From: Paenibacillus sp. 32O-W
GTDB taxonomy: Bacteria; Bacillota; Bacilli; Paenibacillales; NBRC-103111
Assembly: GCF_007679495.1 (NCBI RefSeq)
Contig: NZ_VEGP01000039.1
Location: forward strand, 1 to 51,778
DNA: 51,778 nt
Direction of reading: 5' to 3'
Numbering within the stretch: the first letter of the stretch is position 1; each line of letters opens with the position of its first letter. Shown here piece after piece: positions 43,362 to 51,660 of this stretch. Position numbers and translations under genes: made by a program. The notes under the pieces are model-generated. The model worked only from the letters and a program-made list of their open reading frames with translations, made no database searches and was not told where the DNA came from.

Positions 43362-44099
43362 ATGAATCATTTCCGAATCGATATGGATGGGAGGAGGGGC
43401 GGACCCTGGATGGGCCACTGCCTTTCGGAAACGGGATGCATTTGGCTGGCGGACACCCCGCAAGATGTGCTGGATAAAGCCGCGTCCGAAATTGTTAAAT
43501 TCCAGCAATGGCTGAGCCGTCATGGCGAACCTGTAACTCTGCCTGTGGACATTAATGAAATGACGGTTCAATTAGGAGAGCAGTATGAAATCTCTGATTT
43601 TCGAATTTCCGGAGCGGCCGTCGGTATGTTCGAAGCGGATTATACTCCTGTCACGGACCAAGATATCGCCACGGTCGTTCGCCGTCTCGGTTATGCCAGA
43701 AGAGAGCTGCTGGAGACGGTGGAGGGGCTGCCGGAGACGGCTTTGGATTGGCAGCCGCCCTCTGGAAAAAGAACGATCCGACAAAATTTGCACCACGTCA
43801 GGAATTGTCATGGCTGGTATTTGACCCGGGTTCTGGGCTGGGACAAGGTTGCCGAAATCCTTCCCGAGCCTTGGCCGGAGGAAACGTGGGAGAGCATGCG
43901 CTGGGTGATGGAGCGGGCGGTTGATACACTGCTGTCTTTGCCTGCAGAGCTGAGACAAGGGGAATTTCAGGCAGAGAAGCCCAGAGAGATATGGACTCCC
44001 CGGAAAATGCTGCGCCGCTTCGTTGAACACGAACGTGAACATGCCGCCATTGTGAAGCAGACCGTCGAAGTATACCATGCCTGTGTAAAGAATGGTTAG
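43362..44099 (+). CDS. DinB-like protein with HicB-like N-terminal domain
   Basis: A 245-aa protein in two parts. Residues about 1-60 resemble the HicB-type fold (GHCLSETGCIWLADTPQDVLDKA). Residues about 95-240 are a DinB/YfiT-type four-helix bundle with metal-binding histidines in NLHHVRNCHGWY and EHEREHAAIV. DinB-family proteins include thiol-dependent transferases and hydrolases. GGGAGA precedes the ATG at 43362; an in-frame GTG at 43341 lies in another ribosome-like site. Function unknown. Confidence 0.75.
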   Translation: MNHFRIDMDGRRGGPWMGHCLSETGCIWLADTPQDVLDKAASEIVKFQQWLSRHGEPVTLPVDINEMTVQLGEQYEISDFRISGAAVGMFEADYTPVTDQDIATVVRRLGYARRELLETVEGLPETALDWQPPSGKRTIRQNLHHVRNCHGWYLTRVLGWDKVAEILPEPWPEETWESMRWVMERAVDTLLSLPAELRQGEFQAEKPREIWTPRKMLRRFVEHEREHAAIVKQTVEVYHACVKNG

Positions 44100-44170
44100 C
44101 GTTTTCAGAAACTGCAGTCTGATCCCATGAGCCTCAATTTGCATGGAAGAAAGCAAGAGGAGATGAGAGG

Positions 44171-44986
44171 ATGCCAAACTTGCTGCATACGTTCGACAGG
44201 ATGCCTGTTGAGTTACGGCACTATCTATCAGTAGATTCCAAGGTGTCCGTTATTAAGGAGAAATCAAGAGCCTCCGTCTATCGAATGGACCAGGAGGATG
44301 TTTTATATCTGAAAATAACACCTAAGGGAGAGCTACATCATGAGGCTGTGATGACGAGATATTTAAGCGGCCTTGGTCTATGTGCCAAGGTGCTTCTCTA
44401 TGTTCAGGATGACCGGCACGATTATCTGGTTACTGAACAGGTTAAAGGGAAGGATGCCGCAGATGAGGAATATCTCGGGCAGCCGGAACGGCTATGTGAG
44501 GTTTTTGCCGAAAGTCTTGTCCGATTACATACAATGGGGGTAGAAGATTGCCCGCGGGATAACGGTTTGGAGAGGATGGTCGAGCGTGCCAAAGAAAATT
44601 ACCGGGACGGGAAAGCAGACCGGAGTCTCCTTCGCTATATGGGCTATGAAAGCAGGGACGAGGCCTACAGGGAGCTGCTTTTGCTCGAAGATCACTCCAT
44701 AAGTGACGACAGGGTTGTCATTCATGGCGATTACTCCCTGCCTAATGTGATATTAAACGAGTTTGAATTCAGCGGATATGTGGATGTTGGCTATGGAGGG
44801 AGCGGTGATCGGCACTATGATCTTTTCTGGGCGCTCTGGTCTTTGCAATTTAATTTGCAAAGCGGCCGGTATTCCGAACGCTTCCTAGACGCCTACGGCA
44901 GAGATCGAGTGGATGATGCCCGGCTCCGCCTGTGCGGCCTCGTGTCTGCCTTTAACGGTTTCCGGGGACAGGATTATTATGATTAA
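44171..44986 (+). CDS. Aminoglycoside 3'-phosphotransferase-like kinase
   Basis: A 271-aa kinase of the APH(3') family. The lysine for ATP is in LYLKITP, the catalytic loop is VIHGDYSLPNVIL, and the metal aspartate follows in YVDVGYGGSGDRHYDL. The last two motifs match APH(3') enzymes in order and spacing, although the usual IDWGR-type wording is altered (VDVGY). It could inactivate an aminoglycoside or phosphorylate another small molecule; resistance should not be assumed without testing. GAGAGG precedes the ATG. Confidence 0.82.
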   Translation: MPNLLHTFDRMPVELRHYLSVDSKVSVIKEKSRASVYRMDQEDVLYLKITPKGELHHEAVMTRYLSGLGLCAKVLLYVQDDRHDYLVTEQVKGKDAADEEYLGQPERLCEVFAESLVRLHTMGVEDCPRDNGLERMVERAKENYRDGKADRSLLRYMGYESRDEAYRELLLLEDHSISDDRVVIHGDYSLPNVILNEFEFSGYVDVGYGGSGDRHYDLFWALWSLQFNLQSGRYSERFLDAYGRDRVDDARLRLCGLVSAFNGFRGQDYYD

Positions 44987-44999
44987 TAAGAGGGGTCCT

Positions 45000-45251
45000 A
45001 TGAAAATTGAAGTCAAGCTGACGACTAAAGAGGAAGCCAGAGGGAAGGGTATGGCGGAACAGGCTGCCGTCCAAGTGTTTGAAAAATTCAGAGGAAGCTG
45101 GCAGTTATTTACGAATCCATCGGAAAAAAATATTGCAGGTCAAAAGTTTTGGCGAAAGACGGTATCTAACTATACCAAGGGTCAATACGAAGAAACGGTG
45201 GGGACGACTTTTGACGGATATAAGATGATTTTCAGCTTTCAGAACGCTTAA
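45000..45251 (+). pseudogene. C-terminal remnant of a GNAT acetyltransferase
   Basis: Codes for 83 residues that match only the C-terminal third of a GNAT protein: AAVQVFEKFRGSWQLF followed by GQKFWRKTVSNYTKGQYEE. The acetyl-CoA-binding N-terminal part is missing. A ribosome-like AGGGG precedes the ATG, so a short peptide could still be made, but it would lack activity. Confidence 0.65.
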
Positions 45252-45358
45252 TGGATAGTGCGCATTCTATATGATTGTAATTTTTATGAGGACCCATAAA
45301 GTGTGCTCCGGCGAGCCAATTGTGCATGGTAAGTGCTTAGAATATAGGAGGACAAGGA

Positions 45359-45781
45359 ATGGGAACAAGTTTGTTAGATGATATTATGGCTACTGCGGAA
45401 AGCTTTACTAACAACTTTTCGGATAAAGGTCACTTTGATTATAGTGTGGAAAGCTTGCATGGAGTAGAACAAATTTTAGAAGAAGTATGTGATTATGAGT
45501 TGGATGAGGACACTCTCAATTCCGTGTCTTCCATGGTTGGATGCTATATTTTCGAGGTAGCAAGAAGAAATTTCGGCGGTAAATACTATTGGATGAAAGA
45601 AAAAGAGCAGCCCGTTCTGGTTACAGGCGAACCGTCGTTTTCCGTATCCATCTATGCTTTTGACAAAGTTAAGGGAAGATTAGTCAATGGCAAAGAGGAT
45701 CATATTCCGTTCTACTTCGAAGGCTATATTAAAGCAGTTGAAAATGGAAGAAACACAGGCACTTGTTCCGTTGTGGTTTAG
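45359..45781 (+). CDS. Hypothetical protein
   Basis: A soluble, acidic 140-aa protein with no signal peptide or membrane helix, of a family I do not recognise. A strong AGGAGG lies nine or so bases ahead of the ATG and base composition is lower in GC than the neighbours, which may mean recent acquisition. A conserved-looking core is SMVGCYIFEVARRNFGG followed by ISIYAFDKV-like beta structure. Confidence 0.7.
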   Translation: MGTSLLDDIMATAESFTNNFSDKGHFDYSVESLHGVEQILEEVCDYELDEDTLNSVSSMVGCYIFEVARRNFGGKYYWMKEKEQPVLVTGEPSFSVSIYAFDKVKGRLVNGKEDHIPFYFEGYIKAVENGRNTGTCSVVV

Positions 45782-45818
45782 CTGGACTAGAGAAAATGCA
45801 TAAGAAAGAGGGATTGCC

Positions 45819-46394
45819 GTGACCGGTTACTTTTGGCAAGGCTATAAGGTCAGGCTTAGACCTACCCAGCCGAGCGATTGGGAGGACTGGAGAAGGGAAA
45901 GCTCCGACAGCGACGGCATAAGGCTGATGGAGTGGGGAATTCAGCTTCCGGTGGACGATTTCAATGTGCGCGAAATGTCGGAGAAATACGACCATTTTAA
46001 AGATGATTATAGAAAGATGTTCGCGATAGAAACTTATTCCAACCAACTCGCAGGTCTGATCAACCTGAATACCATTGACTACAAGAACGGCACCTTCAGC
46101 TTTGGATTGGGAACGAACCGGGCGTACAGAAATCAAGGATATGCTTCAGAAGCGGTTAGAATTATTTTAAGGTACGGATTCCATGAATTAAGGCTGCAAA
46201 AATGCAACTCCAGTTGCGTAGACATTAATGAGCCATCGATTAAGCTGCACAGGAAACTTGGCTTTAGGGAAGAAGGATTAAGGAGAAGGGTCATCTATAT
46301 GAACGGCCGTTACTATGACAATTTGTTGTTTGGGATCACGAAGGAAGAGTTTGACGAGAATGACCGGATATACATATCGAATCATGAAGCATAG
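45819..46394 (+). CDS. GNAT acetyltransferase, RimJ/RimL type
   Basis: A 191-aa acetyltransferase. It opens KVRLRPTQPSDWEDW, and the acetyl-CoA motif reads FGLGTNRAYRNQGYASEAV, followed by VDINEPSIKLHRKLGFREEG, all typical of the RimJ/RimL branch. The start is GTG at 45819 after AAAGAGGGA. Likely acceptor is an amine on a protein or small molecule; unknown. Confidence 0.88.
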   Translation: MTGYFWQGYKVRLRPTQPSDWEDWRRESSDSDGIRLMEWGIQLPVDDFNVREMSEKYDHFKDDYRKMFAIETYSNQLAGLINLNTIDYKNGTFSFGLGTNRAYRNQGYASEAVRIILRYGFHELRLQKCNSSCVDINEPSIKLHRKLGFREEGLRRRVIYMNGRYYDNLLFGITKEEFDENDRIYISNHEA

Positions 46395-46424
46395 GGGATT
46401 AGGCGGCAGCGACCACCCTACAAA

Positions 46425-46465
46425 AAAACACTAGCCCGTCATTTCATGCGGACTAGTGTTTTTGA
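46425..46465. terminator. Bidirectional terminator
   Basis: AAAACACTAG (46425-46434) pairs with CTAGTGTTTT (46453-46462), A-run on the left and T-run on the right, between two convergent genes. Confidence 0.85.
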
Positions 46466-46505
46466 CATCTTTGAAAAGACTTCGTTAGGATCTTTTTTAC
46501 AAGTA

Positions 46506-47009
46506 CTAAGGGGACAGTTGCTGCTTTAAATAGTGTACCCATCGGTTATGAAATTCCGATTCTGTGCAGTGAAAGATTTCCCGGTAACCGGCCGGATTCC
46601 TAATGAGTTGATTCAGTTTAATCAATCCGTATTCCTTCGAGATGAATTCGATAATTTTATAAGAGAATTGAAATCCCTTCATCGTTTCAAAATCCCACGA
46701 GTCATTATTCAATTCCTGAAAGGAAGGGACGCTTCCCTGCCGAATGGCTTCAGAGATGGACTTTAGCGTGTTTTGGGCGATTTTGAAAAGCCAAGTAAAT
46801 AGGCTGCATTCCTTTCGGAAAGAAGGCCACTTCTCCGTAGCTTTCAAAAATACCTGCTGTGTTAAATCGTCCGCCCTATCGGATTCAACCTTCATAGAGA
46901 GATATTTGCGAATTTTGGAATGAAATTGATGGTAGATAAGTTCTAAAGTTTCCTGCTTCCCTTGATTATCCGGATAACCAAGGTTTTTTTTGTCATGAGC
47001 TCCTGACAT
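46506..47009 (-). CDS. ECF sigma factor with region 4 replaced by a peptidase-like tail
   Basis: A 167-aa protein. Residues about 20-95 are a good sigma-70 region 2 (DRADDLTQQVFLKATEKW, then FTWLFKIAQNTL). No region 4 helix-turn-helix follows; instead residues 115-167 read like the C-terminus of a Peptidase_MA-type zinc peptidase (ISKEYGLIKLNQLI and TESEFHNRWVHYLKQQL). The start follows AAGGAGG. It may be an in-frame deletion joining a sigma factor to a former downstream gene, or a genuine regulator without -35 recognition. Confidence 0.65.
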   Translation of the reverse strand: MSGAHDKKNLGYPDNQGKQETLELIYHQFHSKIRKYLSMKVESDRADDLTQQVFLKATEKWPSFRKECSLFTWLFKIAQNTLKSISEAIRQGSVPSFQELNNDSWDFETMKGFQFSYKIIEFISKEYGLIKLNQLIRNPAGYREIFHCTESEFHNRWVHYLKQQLSP

Positions 47010-47231
47010 GGATTAACCTCCTTCGACCTTACACATAATTAGACTTCGCAGAGGAGGAAAAGGCCACAGAATTATAAAAATAACTCAGCCATCATTTTAA
47101 ATAAAGTTCGGCAGGCCTGACCGCAGGCGGATCAGCATGTCCTATTGCCCTTTACGAAGTCTTAATGCCTGTCGATGCCCATATAGATGATAGGAGTAAA
47201 CATAACGGGGCGAAGGGAGAGTCAGCCGGTT

Positions 47232-47606
47232 ATGAAGCAGAGAATCACGGTGGAGCAAGTCCTTCAATTAAGTGAAGAGCAGAGGGGGAGGGTACGGCAG
47301 CTATGGACCCCGGATAACGGAGACCGGGTTCTGTATCGCTCCAAGGAAGGAGTCATTACGGGAATAGACAGTTTGAATGCGGGAGGAACCTTTTTTGTAG
47401 AGACGATAGACAAGAAATGGCGGGCCCTGTTAGTTGAAAAAAAGGAATGTATACCGCTGCTTTCTATCGGTCAGATGGTGGAATTAATCGCTGCTATACA
47501 CGAAGAAGGGGATGAAAGCCTTAACGCCATCTTCCCGAAGATGGAGGAATGGACGGCCGGGGAGCTTTGTGACCGGCTTTATGAAGCTATCCGAACCCAT
47601 CTTTAG
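47232..47606 (+). CDS. Hypothetical protein
   Basis: A 124-aa soluble protein I do not recognise, beginning MKQRITVEQVLQLSEEQRGRV. Its helical N- and C-terminal parts flank a short beta region. GGGAGAG precedes the ATG, a little far (about 11 bases). Confidence 0.6.
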   Translation: MKQRITVEQVLQLSEEQRGRVRQLWTPDNGDRVLYRSKEGVITGIDSLNAGGTFFVETIDKKWRALLVEKKECIPLLSIGQMVELIAAIHEEGDESLNAIFPKMEEWTAGELCDRLYEAIRTHL

Positions 47607-47950
47607 GCGGGCATCCCTGTCTCGCAAGTCGGCTAGTCTGTCGTGGGAGAAAGTGTATCCTCTGCAAGAGGAGATTCTAGCTGATCTATGAATGCTGAAG
47701 GGGGAGCAGTTTGGAAATATAGGGATATTAATGGATGGAGGGCTTGCCCGGAAGTCGTATTTTGCGATGAAATCAACCTGCAACGCGCGCGCTGCTCCCG
47801 CGGGCGTTGCAGCGCTGCATGGCGGGTGGCCGGACTCCCATGATTGCTGCGATCTGTCAAAAAGCCCCTCCCTGCTCTAACAGCAGAAAGGGGAGAATAG
47901 TTAATGATGTATAGTCAATGTTGACTATTTGGTCGAAAAATAAATGCCTG
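47607..47950. other. Gene-free stretch with two hairpins
   Basis: CAACGC (47781-47786) pairs with GCGTTG (47804-47809) around a GC-rich centre, and CCCCT (47865-47869) with AGGGG (47889-47893) with an inner CTGCT/AGCAG stem. Neither has a T-run. No gene was recognised. Confidence 0.45.
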
Positions 47951-48085
47951 TCAGGATCTGCGGCTTCTGGAAAAAAGCGGCTGCCCGGCATCCCAACGGA
48001 AAGTGAGGCTGGCCATGAGGACTAGCCCGAGAGTGAATGCTGCGATGATCCCGATGTAAGGCAGTGTGGCTCCCGGATCGCCACG
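47951..48085 (-). pseudogene. C-terminal remnant of a membrane transporter (MFS-like)
   Basis: A minus-strand frame of about 44 residues ends at a TGA at 47951-47953 and contains a hydrophobic helix typical of the last segments of MFS permeases (LPYIGIIAAFTLGLVLMASL followed by a charged tail). It is closed upstream by a stop, so only the end of the gene remains. Confidence 0.5.
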
Positions 48086-48190
48086 TTAAAAAAAGGGGTA
48101 GGGCCGCTATGCGTAGAATATACAAGAGAAACGCGATGAATAGGGAAACACACTATAAAGTAACCTTAACATGGAAAGGCGGGGATCCTA

Positions 48191-49627
48191 ATGGGTTTTC
48201 ATTTGCAAGAAGCGACCATTCAAGAAATCCGGCAAGCGTTCGCGTCAGGGGAGTTGACTTCCAGACGGCTTACCCTTATGTACCTCGAACGGATAGCGGA
48301 ATTCGATAAAGCCGGTTCTTCACTTAATTCGGTGCTGGAGCTGAACCCGGACGCCCTGTACATTGCGGAAGCCTTGGATCTGGAAAGGGCAGAGGGCCGG
48401 ATCAGAGGTCCGCTTCACGGTATCCCTGTTCTGCTGAAGGATAATATCAACACGGCGGACAAAATGCATACAAGCGCCGGTACACTCGCCCTTGCGGACT
48501 CGTTCGCTCCGGAGGATGCATTCCTGGTCAAGAGGCTGCGGGAACAGGGCGCCGTCATTATCGGCAAAGCAAATATGACGGAGCTGGCCAATTTCATGTC
48601 CGATGTCATGCCCAGCGGGTACAGTTCCCGGGGCGGGCAGGTACTGAATCCCTATGGCCCCGGAAAATTCGACCCGGGAGGGTCCAGTACCGGTTCGGCG
48701 GTTGCCGTGGCGGCGAATCTGTGTACGGTAGCCGTCGGCACGGAGACATCGGGATCGATTCTGGATCCCGCTTGCTGCAACAGCATTGTCGGGATTAAGC
48801 CGACACTTGGTTTAATTAGCCGGACAGGGATATGTCCTATCACCTATACCCAGGACACCGCAGGCCACTTGGCCAGGACGGTGGAGGATGCGGCGATCCT
48901 TCTGGAAGCGATGACGGGGATAGATCCGGAGGATCCTGAGACTTGGGCAAGCCGGGGCAGAGAACCTTCCGATTACAGGTCTTGTCTCGACCCGTCCGGT
49001 CTTGCCGGAGCGCGAATCTGCATCAATCGAGGGTATGAGGAAGAGTTTACGGCGGAAGAGAAGGCACTGATTGACCAATGCATAAGAAGGATGGAGGAAG
49101 CCGGGGCCGAAATCGTCGAACATATCGATCTTCCTCACATAGCGGATCATTCCTGTGTGCTGCTATACGAATTCAAGTCGGCTCTCAACCGATATCTGGC
49201 GGCGCTCGACCCGAGATTGCCGGTCAAGAGCCTGAGGGATATCATTGAATTCAACAACTATCATGCCGAGGAGGCTCTGAAATACGGCCAATCGCTGCTT
49301 CTGCGCGCAGAGCATGACACCTCGGGCACCCTTACGGAAGCACAATATATCCGCGACCGGCTGCAGGATTGGAGGAGGTCACGGGAGGAGGGAATTGATC
49401 GTTTGCTGCAGGAGTATTCACTGGATGCCCTGTTCTGCCCGGGAGTGACGGATTCTCCTGCGGTGTCGGGCTATCCGTCGATAATCGTTCCGGCCGGCTT
49501 TACGGAGACCGGCAAGCCCTTCGGCGTGGCCTTCACCGGCACGGCCTACAGCGAGTCGACGCTGATTCGCATTGCCTATTCTTTCGAGCAGAGGGTCAAC
49601 GCCCGTATCCCGCCCATATTGGAATGA
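48191..49627 (+). CDS. Amidase signature-family enzyme
   Basis: A 478-aa hydrolase of carboxamides in the amidase signature family. The Ser-cisSer-Lys triad is complete: lysine in [10 protein letters not shown], first serine in [10 protein letters not shown] and nucleophile serine in [12 protein letters not shown]. It is not next to gatC or gatB, and its sequence style matches standalone amidases, so it is unlikely to be the tRNA amidotransferase subunit GatA. AAGGCGGGG precedes the ATG. Confidence 0.9.
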   Translation: MGFHLQEATIQEIRQAFASGELTSRRLTLMYLERIAEFDKAGSSLNSVLELNPDALYIAEALDLERAEGRIRGPLHGIPVLLKDNINTADKMHTSAGTLALADSFAPEDAFLVKRLREQGAVIIGKANMTELANFMSDVMPSGYSSRGGQVLNPYGPGKFDPGGSSTGSAVAVAANLCTVAVGTETSGSILDPACCNSIVGIKPTLGLISRTGICPITYTQDTAGHLARTVEDAAILLEAMTGIDPEDPETWASRGREPSDYRSCLDPSGLAGARICINRGYEEEFTAEEKALIDQCIRRMEEAGAEIVEHIDLPHIADHSCVLLYEFKSALNRYLAALDPRLPVKSLRDIIEFNNYHAEEALKYGQSLLLRAEHDTSGTLTEAQYIRDRLQDWRRSREEGIDRLLQEYSLDALFCPGVTDSPAVSGYPSIIVPAGFTETGKPFGVAFTGTAYSESTLIRIAYSFEQRVNARIPPILE

Positions 49628-49782
49628 AGGTGCGAATAGCTATCGATAGTTCAGTCCTCTATGCTGTTCGGGGGCTGTTCTTTTTGAAAAAATAAGAAAG
49701 TATAAGTTTCACCTTATATCTGTTCTTACCACATTAGAAAGTTTAAGTTCATTAAAGCATTAAAGTGGAACAAACTTTCTAA
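49628..49782. other. Intergenic stretch after the amidase gene
   Basis: The gene-free gap runs to 50113. No clear terminator immediately follows the amidase stop; the 70-nt element at 49783 may act as one. Confidence 0.4.
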
Positions 49783-49853
49783 TTGGCATAAAAAGCTACC
49801 TTTAAAACCGGGTTATTCGTCTTCGAAGTGGCTCCGTTAGGAGCTTTTTTTAT
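49783..49853. repeat. 70-nt structured element, copy 2
   Basis: Near copy of 39727-39796: TTGGCATAAAAAGCTACC, then AAAACCGGGTTATTC, TCTTCGAAG and GGAGCTTTTTTT. It abuts dispersed hairpin repeat copy C. Confidence 0.8.
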
Positions 49854-49906
49854 ATTTCATCGGTAAACGGGCCTTTCCAAAGGACGGTGATAGCCGTTAA
49901 TCCTTG
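49850..49906. repeat. Dispersed hairpin repeat, copy C
   Basis: Shares TTATATTTCAT-GGTAAAC and the hairpin core (GGCCTTTCCAAAGGACGGTG variant) plus ATAGCCGTTAATCCTTG with copies A and B. Confidence 0.82.
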
Positions 49907-49998
49907 GTGCCCTAATCAAAGCCCGGAACTCTTGGCTGGGGATGAAATCGGGGAAGGATTTGATATTATATAAAGGTGTAAAATCTGATATGATAAAG

Positions 49999-50046
49999 CA
50001 ATAGCAATAGCAAAAGCAATAGCAATAGCAAAACAATAGCAATAGT
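49999..50046. repeat. AATAGC/AAAAGC microsatellite
   Basis: About eight consecutive hexamer units of AATAGC, with two altered units, lie roughly 70 bases ahead of the HisA-like start. Such tracts can change length by slippage and so alter promoter spacing. Confidence 0.85.
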
Positions 50047-50113
50047 AACGGCATGCGGGATGCGCGCTTGCACGAATAAGATAAGAATACTTCTAGGTGA
50101 AAGGATGTACCGG

Positions 50114-50869
50114 ATGAAGTTCAGACCTTGTATCGATCTTCACGATGGAAAAGTAAAGCAGATTGTCGGCTCCAGCCTTAATGATGATAGTAGTGACTCC
50201 CTGGTCACCAATTTTGAAGCCGAGATGTCCGCGGCCGATTATGCGCGTCTGTACGCGAAGGATGGCCTTACCGGAGGGCATGTCATCATGCTGGGACCCG
50301 GCAATGAAGAAGCGGCTTTGTCCGCGCTGCAGGCTTATCCGGGAGGGCTGCAGCTGGGCGGCGGCATCAACGCGGACAATGCGAAGAAATATATCGAAGC
50401 GGGAGCTAGCCACGTTATAGTAACCTCTTATGTGTTCCAGAACGGGCAAATCGACTTCGAGCGGTTGTCCGGACTTGTGAAGCTTATTGGCAAGGAAAGG
50501 CTGGTACTGGATCTAAGCTGCCGAAAACGCGGCGACACTTACTATGTAGTCACGGATCGTTGGCAGAAGTTCACTTCTTATGAAATCACCAAACATAATC
50601 TGGACGAGCTGTCGGCTTACTGCGACGAGTTTTTGATTCATGCCGTCGATGTGGAAGGGCTATGCCGCGGAATCGAAACGGAGCTCGTCGAGAAGCTGGG
50701 GGAATGGGTCACTATTCCGACGACCTATGCGGGAGGGGCTTCTCAATACTCGGACCTGAATCTGGTTAAGGAACTGGGACAGGGGAAAATTGATTTGACG
50801 ATCGGCAGCGCCCTCGATATTTTCGGCGGCAAGATTCCTTACCGGGATGTCGTACAATGGAGAGGATAA
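50114..50869 (+). CDS. hisA: Eukaryotic-type HisA (HIS6-like ProFAR isomerase)
   Basis: Isomerises ProFAR to PRFAR in histidine synthesis; a cytoplasmic TIM-barrel enzyme of 251 aa. It matches the fungal/plant HIS6 type rather than ordinary bacterial HisA: segments [48 protein letters not shown] and [11 protein letters not shown] appear in the order and wording of yeast HIS6. The first aspartate (CIDLH) and the mid-barrel aspartate (AVDVEG) are kept. Start 50114 follows AAAGG at nine bases; ATG 50105 is possible. It stands alone, with no other his gene near. Confidence 0.85.
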   Translation: MKFRPCIDLHDGKVKQIVGSSLNDDSSDSLVTNFEAEMSAADYARLYAKDGLTGGHVIMLGPGNEEAALSALQAYPGGLQLGGGINADNAKKYIEAGASHVIVTSYVFQNGQIDFERLSGLVKLIGKERLVLDLSCRKRGDTYYVVTDRWQKFTSYEITKHNLDELSAYCDEFLIHAVDVEGLCRGIETELVEKLGEWVTIPTTYAGGASQYSDLNLVKELGQGKIDLTIGSALDIFGGKIPYRDVVQWRG

Positions 50870-51050
50870 CAGATTAATCCTTTCGACCAAAAGCTGCTAT
50901 GGTATAGGTAAGGTATCCATTTGGAGAAAGCTGTTGAATTCACGGTCTTCGAATGGATACTCGTTATCCTATCCTAAACCTTCCACGTAATTCTTCTCAT
51001 CTCGCTCCCCTTTTTAATTTATCTTAAATTGACTCTATTTTTCACCAACT
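50870..51050. other. Gene-free stretch after hisA
   Basis: No gene was recognised from 50870 to the window end. A possible imperfect hairpin around GGATACTCGTTATCC lies near 50954-50970. Confidence 0.4.
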
Positions 51051-51340
51051 AACTACCTTCAAATTATATCTCCGCCTGACGCACTCCAACAGACTAACTT
51101 CAACAGACAATCTCTAGCTGACAATCCCTAACCGACTATCTTCAACTGGCTATCCCAAACTGATGCTCTTCAACTGACTATCAACTAACTATCAACTAAC
51201 TATTCCCACCTGACTATCTTTAACTAAGCATCTCTAACTGACTAACTCTAACTGACTAACTCTAACTGACTAACTCTAACTGACTAACTCTAACTGACTA
51301 ACTCTAACTAACTATCTCTACCTAACTATCTCAACGTCTG
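51051..51340. repeat. Degenerate tandem repeat based on CTGACTAACTCTAA
   Basis: The middle of the tract (about 51234-51310) has five or more exact copies of the 14-base unit CTGACTAACTCTAA read as CTAACTGACTAACT; on both sides the unit decays to forms such as CAACTGACTAT and CAACTAACTAT. Stops in all frames exclude coding. Composition is strikingly C/A/T-rich with few G on this strand. Confidence 0.85.
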
Positions 51341-51589
51341 TCTGTCTGATATACTTTTTGATTTCTCGTACAGCTCCCCTTCCTCTCCGGTTACTGCTTA
51401 CTTACCCCGAAAAGTGTCCTTTCTCTCGCTTGATCTCCGATTCTCTCTATGGACAGCTTTGATAAAGGCCGTTCAAAATAACTACGCGAACTAAAACTAC
51501 CGGAATGGGGCCTAGGACGCTTATGACTTGATTTGGCAATAGTCCCTCCTAATTTCTCTTAGTGCTTCAGTGACTTAAATTCCTGCGAA

Positions 51590-51660
51590 AGTGCAGTTTT
51601 TTTCAACGAAATCCGGTTGTCAGAAGGAAAAGCCTGCGAAAGTGCACGAATTTCAATTTC
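51590..51660. repeat. Pair of short repeats CCTGCGAAAGTGCA
   Basis: CCTGCGAAAGTGCA occurs at about 51582 and again at about 51631, each followed within a few bases by a TTTC-rich run. The remaining bases to the window end show only a small CGACC...GGTCG hairpin and no gene. Confidence 0.6.

Noticed and set aside
47692-47880. 62-residue frame in the gap before the transporter remnant
   Set aside because: It crosses strong hairpins, has no ribosome site and resembles nothing known to me.
48191-49627. GatA subunit of the tRNA-dependent amidotransferase
   Set aside because: No gatB or gatC is adjacent and the sequence reads like a standalone amidase.
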